A DNA stretch of 20,988 nucleotides from Wenzhouxiangellaceae bacterium (GTDB taxonomy: Bacteria > Pseudomonadota > Gammaproteobacteria > Xanthomonadales > Wenzhouxiangellaceae). The stretch spans positions 2,652 through 23,639 of the forward strand of contig JALQZL010000012.1 of the NCBI GenBank assembly GCA_023258355.1. Reading direction: 5' to 3'. The position numbers and the translations under genes were made by a program. The notes under the pieces were generated by a model. That model searched no databases. It saw nothing but the letters and a program-made list of their open reading frames with translations, and was not told where the DNA came from. How positions within the stretch are numbered: position 1 is the first letter of the stretch; every line of letters begins with the position of its first letter. Below, piece by piece: positions 6,726-14,542 of this stretch.

Positions 6726-9449
6726 ATGTTTAAAACCCTGATCACAAAACTCATCGGTAGCCGCAATGAGCGGTTGATCAAACAGCTTGAAAAACAAGTC
6801 GAGGCGGTCAACGCCCTTGAGGCGGATATCCAAGCGATGGATGACGCCACACTGAAGGCACAAACGGCCATTCTACGAGAACGTCATCAAAGCGGCGAGT
6901 CATTAGACCAATTACTACCCCATGCCTTTGCTTGCGCCCGTGAGGCGGCTGTGAGAGCACTTGGCATGCGGCATTATGACGTCCAGCTGATCGGCGGTAT
7001 GGTCCTTCATCAAGGCAAAATTGCCGAGATGAAAACCGGTGAGGGCAAAACCCTCATGTCGACACTGGCCGTCTATCTCAACGCCATTGCGGATAAAGGT
7101 GTTCATGTCGTGACCGTGAACGACTATCTAGCAAGGCGTGATGCTGCCTGGATGGCCCCTGTTTACAACGCGCTCGATCTTACCGTGGGTGTGGCTGTTC
7201 CCGGCATGAGTGCTGATGAAAAGCGATCAGCCTATGCCTGTGATGTGACTTACGCCACAAACAACGAATTAGGATTTGACTATCTTAGAGACAACATGGC
7301 CTTTTCGGTGCAACAACGCGTCCAGCGGGGGCAAGCGTTCGCTATCGTTGATGAGGTTGACTCTATTTTAATTGATGAGGCCAGAACGCCTTTGATTATT
7401 TCTGGACCTGCCGATGAGGGGCCTGAGATCTATGTCAAGATCAATCGTCTCGTACCCCAACTTGTTCGCCAAGAAGAAGAGGATGGGCCTGGCGATTTCA
7501 GTCTCGATGAAAAAAGTCGCCAAGTGTACTTGACCGAAGATGGCATGGCCAAAATTGAAGGCCTGTTGGCTAAAGCGGGGCTATTGGCTGAGGATGATAG
7601 TCTCTACAACGCGAGCAATCTGGGCTTAGTGCATACGCTGAATGCGTCACTACGCGCTCACCATCTCTTCCACAAAGACGTCGATTACATTGTAAAGGAA
7701 GGTGAGGTCATCATCGTCGATGAGTTCACCGGAAGGACTCTGGCAGGCCGTCGCTGGTCAGAGGGTTTGCATCAGGCTGTTGAGGCGAAAGAAGGGGTGC
7801 CCATTCAGCGTGAAAATCAGACACTGGCCTCAATTACCTTTCAAAACTACTTCCGCCTGTATGACAAATTGGCGGGTATGACGGGTACGGCAGACACTGA
7901 AGCGTATGAGTTCCAGACCATTTACGGTCTCGAGGTTGTGGTTATCCCAACACACAAGGCGATGGTTCGACAGGACCGCGCCGATCTTATTTTCCTCAAT
8001 CAGGCGCAAAAATTTGATGCCATCGTGGATGATATTGTGGGTTGTGTTGAGCGTAAGCAACCTGTTTTGGTGGGTACCACTTCCATCGAAACGTCAGAAG
8101 AGCTGTCCGTCATTCTGAAGAAGAAAAAAATCCCTCATGAGGTGCTAAACGCAAAACAGCACGAACGCGAGGCAGCCATCGTTGCACAGGCTGGCCAGCC
8201 TGGTGCCGTGACGATTGCGACGAACATGGCAGGCCGTGGGACTGACATTGTTCTTGGAGGCAATCTGGAGTCCGAGTTGTCCAGTCTCGGCAAACATCCA
8301 GAGCCTGAAAAAATCGAAGCGCTGAAAAAGGACTGGCAGACCCGTCATGACACGGTACTTGAGGCAGGGGGTCTGCACATAATCGGCACAGAACGTCATG
8401 AGTCGCGGCGAATTGACAACCAGCTGCGTGGCCGTTCAGGTCGTCAGGGTGATCCAGGCTCGAGCCGTTTCTATCTATCTCTTGATGACAATCTCATGCG
8501 AATATTCGCTTCCGAGCGCCTAGGCAACATGATGCAAAAGCTTGGTTTGGAAGACGGTCAACCCATTGAGCATCCGTGGGTGACCAAGGCGATTGAAAAT
8601 GCGCAGAGGAAGGTGGAGGCGCATAACTTTGAACTTAGAAAGCACCTGCTTGAATTTGATGATGTGGCCAATGATCAACGGCGTGTGATTTACCTGCAGC
8701 GCAATGAGTTGATGGAGTCAGCTGATATTCATGAAACCATTGAATCGATAAAAGATGAAGTGATTGATGGGTTGATATCACAGCACATTCCACCAGAGTC
8801 GGTCGAGGACTTATGGGATCCAGAGGGCTTGGAGAAAGCATTTGAGGGTGACTTTGGACTGGATATTCCAATTCGGCAGTGGTTGCAGGAAGATGAAGAC
8901 CTAGATGAGGCTGGTTTGCGGAGCAGGGTCTTTGAGATCGTGGACGCTCATTTTGCTCAGAAAGAGAAGATGACAGGGCCTGAAGTCATGCGTCAGTTTG
9001 AAAAGGCGTTAATGTTGAGTATCCTCGACCAGCACTGGAAAGAGCATTTGGCCTCAATGGACTATTTGCGCCGTGGTATCAACCTCAGATCATTTGCTCA
9101 GAAAAAACCACAGCAAGAGTATAAAAGGGAAGGCTTTGAGATGTTCACGGCCATGCTGTCTAGCATGCGTTATGACGTGATCAAAGCTTTGTCGCGGGTG
9201 ACAGTTCGAGATGAAAAAGATGTCGATGCTGTGAGTCCTGAAGGAAAGCCTCAGTCTGCCATGGAATTTAAGCATGCGCCCAGTGAGTCTGCTGTTGGTC
9301 AACCTAGGCCAGCTGGTGGTGGTTCCTCGGTCCAGAAGGGCACACCGGTGCCGGATACATTCATTCGTGAAGGCAGAAAACTCGGACGAAATGAGCCTTG
9401 TCCGTGTGGTTCGGGCAAGAAATACAAGCAGTGCCACGGTAAGCTTTAA
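6726..9449 (+). CDS. secA: Protein translocase ATPase SecA
   Basis: A 907-residue peripheral membrane ATPase that drives unfolded preproteins through SecYEG. Walker A is TGEGKT at 104-109 (K108), and Walker B is VDEVDSILIDEAR, with D209/E210. The numbering matches E. coli SecA exactly. The preprotein cross-linking and scaffold regions are full length, as are the second nucleotide-binding domain (NMAGRGTDIVLGG, then the HESRRIDNQLRGRSGRQGD region) and the helical wing. The C-terminal zinc motif CPCGSGKKYKQCH (C892, C894, C903, H904), which binds SecB and phospholipid, is intact. I chose the ATG at 6726 because it gives the usual SecA N-terminus MFKTLITKLIGSRNERL and has GGAA just upstream; an in-frame ATG at 6660 would add 22 unrelated residues. 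The stop overlaps the next start (TAATG). Confidence 0.98.
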   Translation: MFKTLITKLIGSRNERLIKQLEKQVEAVNALEADIQAMDDATLKAQTAILRERHQSGESLDQLLPHAFACAREAAVRALGMRHYDVQLIGGMVLHQGKIAEMKTGEGKTLMSTLAVYLNAIADKGVHVVTVNDYLARRDAAWMAPVYNALDLTVGVAVPGMSADEKRSAYACDVTYATNNELGFDYLRDNMAFSVQQRVQRGQAFAIVDEVDSILIDEARTPLIISGPADEGPEIYVKINRLVPQLVRQEEEDGPGDFSLDEKSRQVYLTEDGMAKIEGLLAKAGLLAEDDSLYNASNLGLVHTLNASLRAHHLFHKDVDYIVKEGEVIIVDEFTGRTLAGRRWSEGLHQAVEAKEGVPIQRENQTLASITFQNYFRLYDKLAGMTGTADTEAYEFQTIYGLEVVVIPTHKAMVRQDRADLIFLNQAQKFDAIVDDIVGCVERKQPVLVGTTSIETSEELSVILKKKKIPHEVLNAKQHEREAAIVAQAGQPGAVTIATNMAGRGTDIVLGGNLESELSSLGKHPEPEKIEALKKDWQTRHDTVLEAGGLHIIGTERHESRRIDNQLRGRSGRQGDPGSSRFYLSLDDNLMRIFASERLGNMMQKLGLEDGQPIEHPWVTKAIENAQRKVEAHNFELRKHLLEFDDVANDQRRVIYLQRNELMESADIHETIESIKDEVIDGLISQHIPPESVEDLWDPEGLEKAFEGDFGLDIPIRQWLQEDEDLDEAGLRSRVFEIVDAHFAQKEKMTGPEVMRQFEKALMLSILDQHWKEHLASMDYLRRGINLRSFAQKKPQQEYKREGFEMFTAMLSSMRYDVIKALSRVTVRDEKDVDAVSPEGKPQSAMEFKHAPSESAVGQPRPAGGGSSVQKGTPVPDTFIREGRKLGRNEPCPCGSGKKYKQCHGKL

Positions 9450-10402
9450 TGAGCCAGCGGGTGGTTGTCGTTGCAGCGGTAATCACCCCCGCTGGGCTTG
9501 CTACGGATGCCAGCATGCCCATTCAGGCCGATGCCCCTGTTCTCCTCTCGCAGCGACGTCAAGGTAAGCATCTGGCTGGATACTGGGAATTTCCAGGCGG
9601 GCAAGTTGACGCTGGCGAGTCTGAGCAGGCGGCTCTGTCTCGAGAGCTTCAAGAAGAGTTGGGGATCCGTGTCCATACATCAACCCCATGGTGTTCTTTA
9701 ACGCATCACTACCCAGAAAAGACAGTCATGCTCAAACTCTATCGAGTCTTGAGCTGGTCTGGTGTGCCCATAGGGGTCGAGGGCCAAGCGATTGAGTGGG
9801 TGCCTTGGAAAGATGTCCCCAGCCGCAGGATGCCACCGGCGGATGTTGCACTCCTGAAGTTATTCGGTTTTTCTCCGTATTATTATTGTGCGATGGTTTC
9901 TCCTGATTTGTTTGAGAAAAAAGTGGTTGCGTTGGCAGGGAAGGGCAGCGCACATTGGCCATGGTTGATTCAATATCCGAAAATCGAATGTTCTGACGAT
10001 AGGATGGCTGACCGACACAGAAGTCATATCCGCGAGTTCCAATCAATGGGACATGCTTGTCTCTATGAAGGTCTCCCCCAGGAAGCATCGGCCCTCGGTG
10101 CACAGGGGGTGCATCTTTCCGCGGCGCTGCTGGCTAGGCTAGCTGAGCGTCCGACTGATTTCTCTCTGGTGGCAGCGTCATGCCATGATCAGACAACGCT
10201 TCGGTCTGCCAATCGGCTAGGCGTTGATTTTGTTGTCATACCCAGTCATTTATCGGCAGCCAAGATACAAGCGTTGATCAATAACGCTGAAATGCCAGTC
10301 TTTGTGATTTCTAATCAAACTCAGGATGGCCTTTATTGGTCTCGCGATTTGGGAGGCTTTGGTGTTGCCGTGGGATGTGTGCATGACCAGGGGAGTCATT
10401 GA
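9449..10402 (+). CDS. Nudix hydrolase fused to a degenerate thiamine-phosphate-synthase-like domain
   Basis: A 317-residue two-domain protein. The N-terminal half (about 1-140) is a MutT/Nudix pyrophosphohydrolase with a perfect Nudix box at G51-I73 (E57, R65, E66, E69 and E70 present), preceded by LAGYWEFPGGQ. It is probably an 8-oxo-dGTP-cleaning MutT homologue, as expected for a gene just downstream of secA. The C-terminal half (about 160-310) resembles ThiE: it keeps EASALGAQGVHLS, a VAASCHD stretch, and LGVDFVVI. The ThiE phosphate-binding segment after DFVV, the substrate arginine and the GG motif near the C-terminus are not recognisable, so synthase activity is unlikely. Such Nudix-ThiE fusions are known in Gammaproteobacteria. 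The start ATG shares a base with the secA stop. In several relatives argJ lies between secA and this gene; here it does not. Confidence 0.88.
   Translation: MSQRVVVVAAVITPAGLATDASMPIQADAPVLLSQRRQGKHLAGYWEFPGGQVDAGESEQAALSRELQEELGIRVHTSTPWCSLTHHYPEKTVMLKLYRVLSWSGVPIGVEGQAIEWVPWKDVPSRRMPPADVALLKLFGFSPYYYCAMVSPDLFEKKVVALAGKGSAHWPWLIQYPKIECSDDRMADRHRSHIREFQSMGHACLYEGLPQEASALGAQGVHLSAALLARLAERPTDFSLVAASCHDQTTLRSANRLGVDFVVIPSHLSAAKIQALINNAEMPVFVISNQTQDGLYWSRDLGGFGVAVGCVHDQGSH
10389..10395 (+). promoter_or_regulatory. Strong ribosome binding site for the PPTase gene
   Basis: AGGGGAG lies eight bases before the ATG at 10404, inside the last codons of the Nudix gene. It selects this ATG over upstream in-frame starts at 10326 and 10383. 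Confidence 0.65.
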
Positions 10403-10403
10403 C

Positions 10404-11111
10404 ATGGATCTTAAAGCGGTTTCTCTACCTTTAGGCCGACTGACGTTACCTGTTGATGATGATATCCACCTGTGGCTGATCAATACCGATGGGCTGCCAC
10501 TACCAGCTGCTAGGCAAGAACACGGCTCAGATCACATATCACTTCATACCAAAGCGCGTGATCAAAGAATTCGGCAGCAGTTTGTGCTCCGCCTGCTATT
10601 GGGGGCTTATCTGAATCTGCCAGGGAAGGATGTCAGCATCCTTAAAACTGAGTTGGGAAAGCCCTATGTTAAAGACGCACCCTTTATATTCAATCTTTCT
10701 CATTGTCAGAACTGGTTCATGCTCGCAATCGCCTCAAGCGGTGAGATTGGTGTAGATATCGAAGTTGATCGGTTAGTGAACTCGGCGACAAGACTGGCTA
10801 AGCGATGCTTTTCTGCCGTCGAATATCAACAGCTTAGTGGGCTGGAAGAACCTGAGAGATCGAAGCATTTCCTCAAGCGCTGGACTGCAACAGAAGCGGT
10901 GGTCAAGGCAAAAGGCCAGACATTGGCAAAATCCCTAGCATCGCTTGTATTCAATGATGATGTCAGTTGCCTCACTCACTGTCCGGATGAGTGGCCTGCC
11001 GCACAGCTTTGGTCCTTGCGCCATTTTTCCGTGTCTGATCAGCTGGTAGGATGTGTGGCCCGTCCGTCCGGGCTAGGGACAACAACGCTTCGACACTTGC
11101 GTTTTTCCTAG
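10404..11111 (+). CDS. 4'-phosphopantetheinyl transferase, Sfp/EntD type
   Basis: A 235-residue enzyme expected to move 4'-phosphopantetheine from CoA onto a serine of acyl or peptidyl carrier proteins. Family motifs appear in order: GKPYV (85-89), FNLSH (96-100), GVDIE (116-120, with magnesium ligands D118 and E120), and RWTATEAVVKAKG (159-171, with E164 and K168). The usual WxxKEA lysine is replaced by threonine (WTATEA), which is uncommon. The start follows the Nudix stop by one base, so the two genes are almost certainly cotranscribed. No polyketide, peptide synthetase or siderophore gene is nearby, so its carrier protein is unknown. It could be the general PPTase of the cell, as in Pseudomonas. 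The frame is open upstream to 10326, but the strong ribosome binding site supports 10404. Confidence 0.88.
   Translation: MDLKAVSLPLGRLTLPVDDDIHLWLINTDGLPLPAARQEHGSDHISLHTKARDQRIRQQFVLRLLLGAYLNLPGKDVSILKTELGKPYVKDAPFIFNLSHCQNWFMLAIASSGEIGVDIEVDRLVNSATRLAKRCFSAVEYQQLSGLEEPERSKHFLKRWTATEAVVKAKGQTLAKSLASLVFNDDVSCLTHCPDEWPAAQLWSLRHFSVSDQLVGCVARPSGLGTTTLRHLRFS
11108..11111 (+). other. Shared CTAG palindrome holding two convergent stop codons
   Basis: The TAG of the PPTase gene (11109-11111, plus strand) and the TAG of ubiB (11108-11110, minus strand) overlap inside one CTAG. There is no room for a separate bidirectional terminator between the genes; each transcript must end inside its convergent neighbour. 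Confidence 0.9.
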
Positions 11112-12769
11112 GCCTTGTTTTTGGTGCTGCTTAAGGCGCGCCATCCCACAGCTAGGCCAATGAACACGCCAATGATGCCAGGTATAGAGTAGCCATCTGC
11201 CACTGGAGGGACTTGATAGCCTACCAAGATGGCTGAACCGATAATGAGACCAGCAGAAAAAATTGACAGGGGAAGCTTTCTGTTATGTGCCGAGACCTGC
11301 TCACCGAGTTTTGTGAGATCCTGAGTCTCAATATGAGTTCTGATCTGCCCGGAGGCACCGAGTCTGATGGCTTCAAAGACAAGGTTTGGAAGGTCTGGAC
11401 TTCTTGCGAGCCAGCCAGGTAATTGGCGCCCAATGGTTTCCATGGTTTTCTCGATACCGTAGCGCTCTCGGTAGGCAGTCTCTAATTCTGGCTTAGCCAC
11501 CTCCCAAATATTAAGTTGTGGGTAGAGTTCCCGGCCCATACCCTCAATGTTGAGCAACGTTTTTTGCAGCATGATGAGTTGAGGCTGAATTGTTAGTCTA
11601 AATTTTTGAGCAACTGAAAACAGTTCAACCACCAGCTCTGCGAACGATACCTCTTCCAGAGGGCGAGTGAAATTGGGCTCGCAGACTGTCCGTGCCGCAG
11701 CCTCAAGTTCATCGACGCGGGTATCTTGTGGTACCCAGCCAGCTTCGACATGAAGTTCAGCTACTCGTCGATATTCACGATTAAAGATGGCAAGGAAATT
11801 CTCACCGATGTAATAGAGGTCTTTTTGAGTAAGGCTGGCAACAATGCCAAAGTCAAGGGCGATGAAGCTTGGATTGCTTGGATCTGATGCATTCACCAGA
11901 ATATTGCCCGGATGCATGTCAGCATGAAATAGATTGTCTCGAAATACCTGTCGGTAGAAAAGTCGGATGCCAAGCCGAGCCAATTTCTCCATGTCCACCC
12001 CAAGTGACTTGAGATGGTCAATTTCACGTACTGGTATGCCCGAAACGCGTTCCATCACCAGCACCCGATTGGCTGTCAGTGGCCAGTGAATCTTTGGAAT
12101 GTAGAGTTCTTGACTGTTCTCGAAATTGCGACGGATCATTGTGCAATTCGCGGCTTCGGCTTGCATATCGAGTTCATTGACAATGACTCTCTCAAACTCA
12201 CCAACCACTTCATCTGGTCTGATGCGATCGCCTTCAGGATGATAGCGTCTAACCAATCTGGCCAATTGGTACAGCAGGGTTAAATCGCCTTTGATCTGAG
12301 TATCAATGCCTGGCCTAACAATCTTGACAACAACCGCTTGTCCATCAGGCAAGATGGCGCCATGCACTTGGGCAATGGAGGCTGAGGCAAGGGGTTTGTC
12401 TTCGAACTGAGTAAAACAGGCTTCAAGCGGTTTTTTGAGTTCAGCAACGACAATGGCCTTTGCTTCTGTACTGCTGAAAGGAGCCACATTGTCCTGGAGC
12501 AGGGAAAGGGCATCGGCGATCTCTGGGGGTAGAAGATCCCGTCGAGTGGATAGTATTTGACCAAATTTGACATAAATAGGGCCGAGCTCTTCCAATGCCA
12601 AACGCAGACGAACGCCGACAGGCTCGTTGCGCACACCACGTTTACCACCTGGAATTAATCGAATAAGCCGAGCCCAGCGTAGCGGGCCCACATCGGCCAG
12701 TAGCTCATCCAGGCGGTAGCGACCTAAAGTGAGAATGATATGAATGAGCCGAACACCATGACGAATCAT
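11108..12769 (-). CDS. ubiB: Ubiquinone biosynthesis atypical kinase UbiB
   Basis: A 553-residue member of the UbiB/ADCK atypical kinase family that supports coenzyme Q assembly at the inner membrane. The KxGQ motif is KFGQ at 68-71. The alanine-rich nucleotide loop is PLASASIAQVH (126-136), the likely phosphate-binding lysine is K149 in AVVVKIVRP, the catalytic-loop region HADMHPGN lies at 282-289, and DFG at 306-308. Two hydrophobic C-terminal helices (about 495-545) form the family's membrane anchor. Its length is close to the E. coli protein (546). The start overlaps the ubiJ stop by four bases, completing a ubiE-ubiJ-ubiB operon. The usual downstream tatABC genes are absent; ubiB instead meets the PPTase gene tail to tail. 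Confidence 0.97.
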   Translation of the reverse strand: MIRHGVRLIHIILTLGRYRLDELLADVGPLRWARLIRLIPGGKRGVRNEPVGVRLRLALEELGPIYVKFGQILSTRRDLLPPEIADALSLLQDNVAPFSSTEAKAIVVAELKKPLEACFTQFEDKPLASASIAQVHGAILPDGQAVVVKIVRPGIDTQIKGDLTLLYQLARLVRRYHPEGDRIRPDEVVGEFERVIVNELDMQAEAANCTMIRRNFENSQELYIPKIHWPLTANRVLVMERVSGIPVREIDHLKSLGVDMEKLARLGIRLFYRQVFRDNLFHADMHPGNILVNASDPSNPSFIALDFGIVASLTQKDLYYIGENFLAIFNREYRRVAELHVEAGWVPQDTRVDELEAAARTVCEPNFTRPLEEVSFAELVVELFSVAQKFRLTIQPQLIMLQKTLLNIEGMGRELYPQLNIWEVAKPELETAYRERYGIEKTMETIGRQLPGWLARSPDLPNLVFEAIRLGASGQIRTHIETQDLTKLGEQVSAHNRKLPLSIFSAGLIIGSAILVGYQVPPVADGYSIPGIIGVFIGLAVGWRALSSTKNKA

Positions 12770-13398
12770 AGGTAGCCTCGGCGTGTCGCGTTGGATTCTA
12801 AGCGGTCAATTGCCTCCACTAACTCATCTACAGCATGGGTAAATTGGCTGAATGTTGAGCGGTCTAACACCAGATCACTTTCATGCCGAAGATAGTCACT
12901 AAGCTGATCAAAACCAACTGCAGACACTGACCGACTGGTCTCTATCATTTGCATAAATAGACGGTAGAGTTGATGTCCTGCGACCATGCCAAAGCGTTCA
13001 ACAAACAGTGCCTCCCAGTCTGGGTCCAGTTGTCGCATCAGCTTTTCAAGGGCTTGCGCCACCTGCGCATCACCCTCGATACGCACACCACTGTCACTTT
13101 TTGCCCAGTCAGGCACCGCTAAGGCCAAAAGTGCTTGGGGTGTGCCCCCGATCATCGTATCGACGCTGTCTTGATCAAATTCTGTTGGATGATGAGCATC
13201 AACAGACAGTTGATGTGGGTTTGCAGTGAATGCCAAATCAATGCCCACGCCATAAAGCCGGAGAGCAATGCACTTGTTCTGAAGTGTAGCGAGATGTCTG
13301 CTGGATTGCCCGCCCGTATCTAGGCGGATCATCTCGTTGAGTGATGCGCTCAATGCCTGCGCTAAAAATCTCGGTAAGGGTGTTTTGAATTGGCTCAT
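12766..13398 (-). CDS. ubiJ: Ubiquinone biosynthesis accessory factor UbiJ (SCP2 domain)
   Basis: A 210-residue cytoplasmic protein coded between ubiE and ubiB, the standard place of UbiJ. The N-terminal two thirds (about 15-115) follow the SCP2 lipid-binding pattern, including the GGTPQALLALAV stretch and VRIEGDAQVAQALEKLMRQL. The C-terminus from about residue 155 (DQLSDYLRHESDLVLDR, then VDELVEAIDRLE) is helical, as in UbiJ. Together with UbiK, UbiJ is known in E. coli to scaffold the hydroxylation and methylation enzymes of the soluble Ubi complex and to bind the polyprenyl intermediates. The gene follows ubiE after 15 bases and overlaps ubiB by ATGA. Sequence identity in this family is low, so the call rests partly on context. 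Confidence 0.9.
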   Translation of the reverse strand: MSQFKTPLPRFLAQALSASLNEMIRLDTGGQSSRHLATLQNKCIALRLYGVGIDLAFTANPHQLSVDAHHPTEFDQDSVDTMIGGTPQALLALAVPDWAKSDSGVRIEGDAQVAQALEKLMRQLDPDWEALFVERFGMVAGHQLYRLFMQMIETSRSVSAVGFDQLSDYLRHESDLVLDRSTFSQFTHAVDELVEAIDRLESNATRRGYL

Positions 13399-13413
13399 GG
13401 AGTGTCTGGTTCC

Positions 13414-14181
13414 CTAAGCGGTATCGACTGACTTTTGGGCATTATGAATCGCACAGATACCTGCGGATAAGTCTTTCCAGGAGACTGACTGGAAACCAGT
13501 ATCTTTCAGCATGTTTGCGAGTTGGGCTTGGGTGGGGAAGCGTCTGATAGACTCAGCCAGATACTGGTAGCTTTCCGCACTTCCAGTGAGTTTTTCACCT
13601 AACCAAGGCAAAACTTTGAAAGACCATGCATCGTAGAGGTCTGACAACACTGGCTTATCGACTGGTGCAAACTCCATAATGTGTAACCAACCACCCGGCT
13701 TAAGCACTCTGTGCATTTCTTGAAGCGCCCGTTCTCGGTAGGTGACATTACGAAGTCCAAACACAATGGTCACATGATCAAAAAAGTTGTCTTGGAACGG
13801 GAGCTTTTCAGCATTTGCGTTAACCCAATCAAATTCATGTGTCAGTCCCAGATCATCCATGCGTCGCCGACCCGCCTTGAGCATGGCTGTATTGATATCG
13901 GCGATAGTGACATTGGCGCCCCTTTTTGAAGCCAGTTTGGCGATATCCCCAGTCCCGCCAGCAAGATCCAACAGCCTGTCATCCTGCTGGATATGGCACT
14001 GTGCCACAAAATGTGATTTCCACAAGCGGTGAATACCGGCCGACATGAGATCATTCATCACGTCATACCGCTCTGCCACGGTATCAAAGACCTGTCCTAC
14101 GAGCCCTGTTTTCTCTTGAGGGTCAACTTGTCTATAGCCAAAATCAATGGTTTGGCCAGCTTTTTCATGTTGTTCAGTCAT
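13414..14181 (-). CDS. ubiE: Ubiquinone/menaquinone C-methyltransferase UbiE
   Basis: A 255-residue SAM-dependent class I methyltransferase that methylates the benzoquinol ring in ubiquinone synthesis (and demethylmenaquinol where menaquinone is made). The N-terminal pattern VFDTVAERYDVMNDLMSAGIH and the SAM loop LDLAGGTGD (71-79) are diagnostic. FGLRNV and the MHRVLKPGG stretch follow in the expected order. The length matches the E. coli protein (251). The start overlaps the upstream DUF971 gene by eight bases and the gene heads the ubiE-ubiJ-ubiB run. Since no menaquinone genes are visible, ubiquinone is the safer assigned product. Confidence 0.97.
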   Translation of the reverse strand: MTEQHEKAGQTIDFGYRQVDPQEKTGLVGQVFDTVAERYDVMNDLMSAGIHRLWKSHFVAQCHIQQDDRLLDLAGGTGDIAKLASKRGANVTIADINTAMLKAGRRRMDDLGLTHEFDWVNANAEKLPFQDNFFDHVTIVFGLRNVTYRERALQEMHRVLKPGGWLHIMEFAPVDKPVLSDLYDAWSFKVLPWLGEKLTGSAESYQYLAESIRRFPTQAQLANMLKDTGFQSVSWKDLSAGICAIHNAQKSVDTA

Positions 14182-14527
14182 GGGCTTTCTTTAAGCGCTC
14201 AGCATATTTCTGAAGATTATCCTCCATATTAACGCCAAGCTCGTAAAGAAATGACCAAGAATAAATACCTGTGTTGTGTCCATCATCAAACGCTAACTGG
14301 ATGGCGTAATTCCCAATCGGTGTAATGCTAGTGATCTGAACATCATCTTTATCCGTTAAAAGCATGGGTTCAGAATAGCCGTGGCCCCTCACTTCAGCCG
14401 AAGGCGAGTGTGTTCTGAGATAAGCACAGGGCAGGCTAAAGGTGGATCCATCCTCAAATGTCACGACGAGCTGGCGTCGTGTCTTCTCAAGGCAAATCTC
14501 GGTGAGTTCTGGTGCCTCGAAAGCCAT
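14174..14527 (-). CDS. DUF971 / gamma-butyrobetaine hydroxylase-like N-terminal domain protein
   Basis: A 117-residue stand-alone DUF971 protein. It shows the family signature in order: LVVTFEDGSTFSLPCAYLR, HSPSAEVRGHG, then DVQITSITPIGNYAIQLAFD and DGHNTGIYSWSFLYELG. The same fold forms the N-terminal domain of gamma-butyrobetaine hydroxylases, but there is no catalytic dioxygenase domain here. DUF971 genes are often found near ubiE or hslVU in Gammaproteobacteria, and the eight-base overlap with ubiE implies coupled expression. The biochemical role is not established; in eukaryotes and some bacteria related proteins have been linked to iron-sulfur cluster handling, which I mention only as a possibility. 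Confidence 0.9.
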   Translation of the reverse strand: MAFEAPELTEICLEKTRRQLVVTFEDGSTFSLPCAYLRTHSPSAEVRGHGYSEPMLLTDKDDVQITSITPIGNYAIQLAFDDGHNTGIYSWSFLYELGVNMEDNLQKYAERLKKAHD

Positions 14528-14542
14528 CAGGTGCGCCTGACT

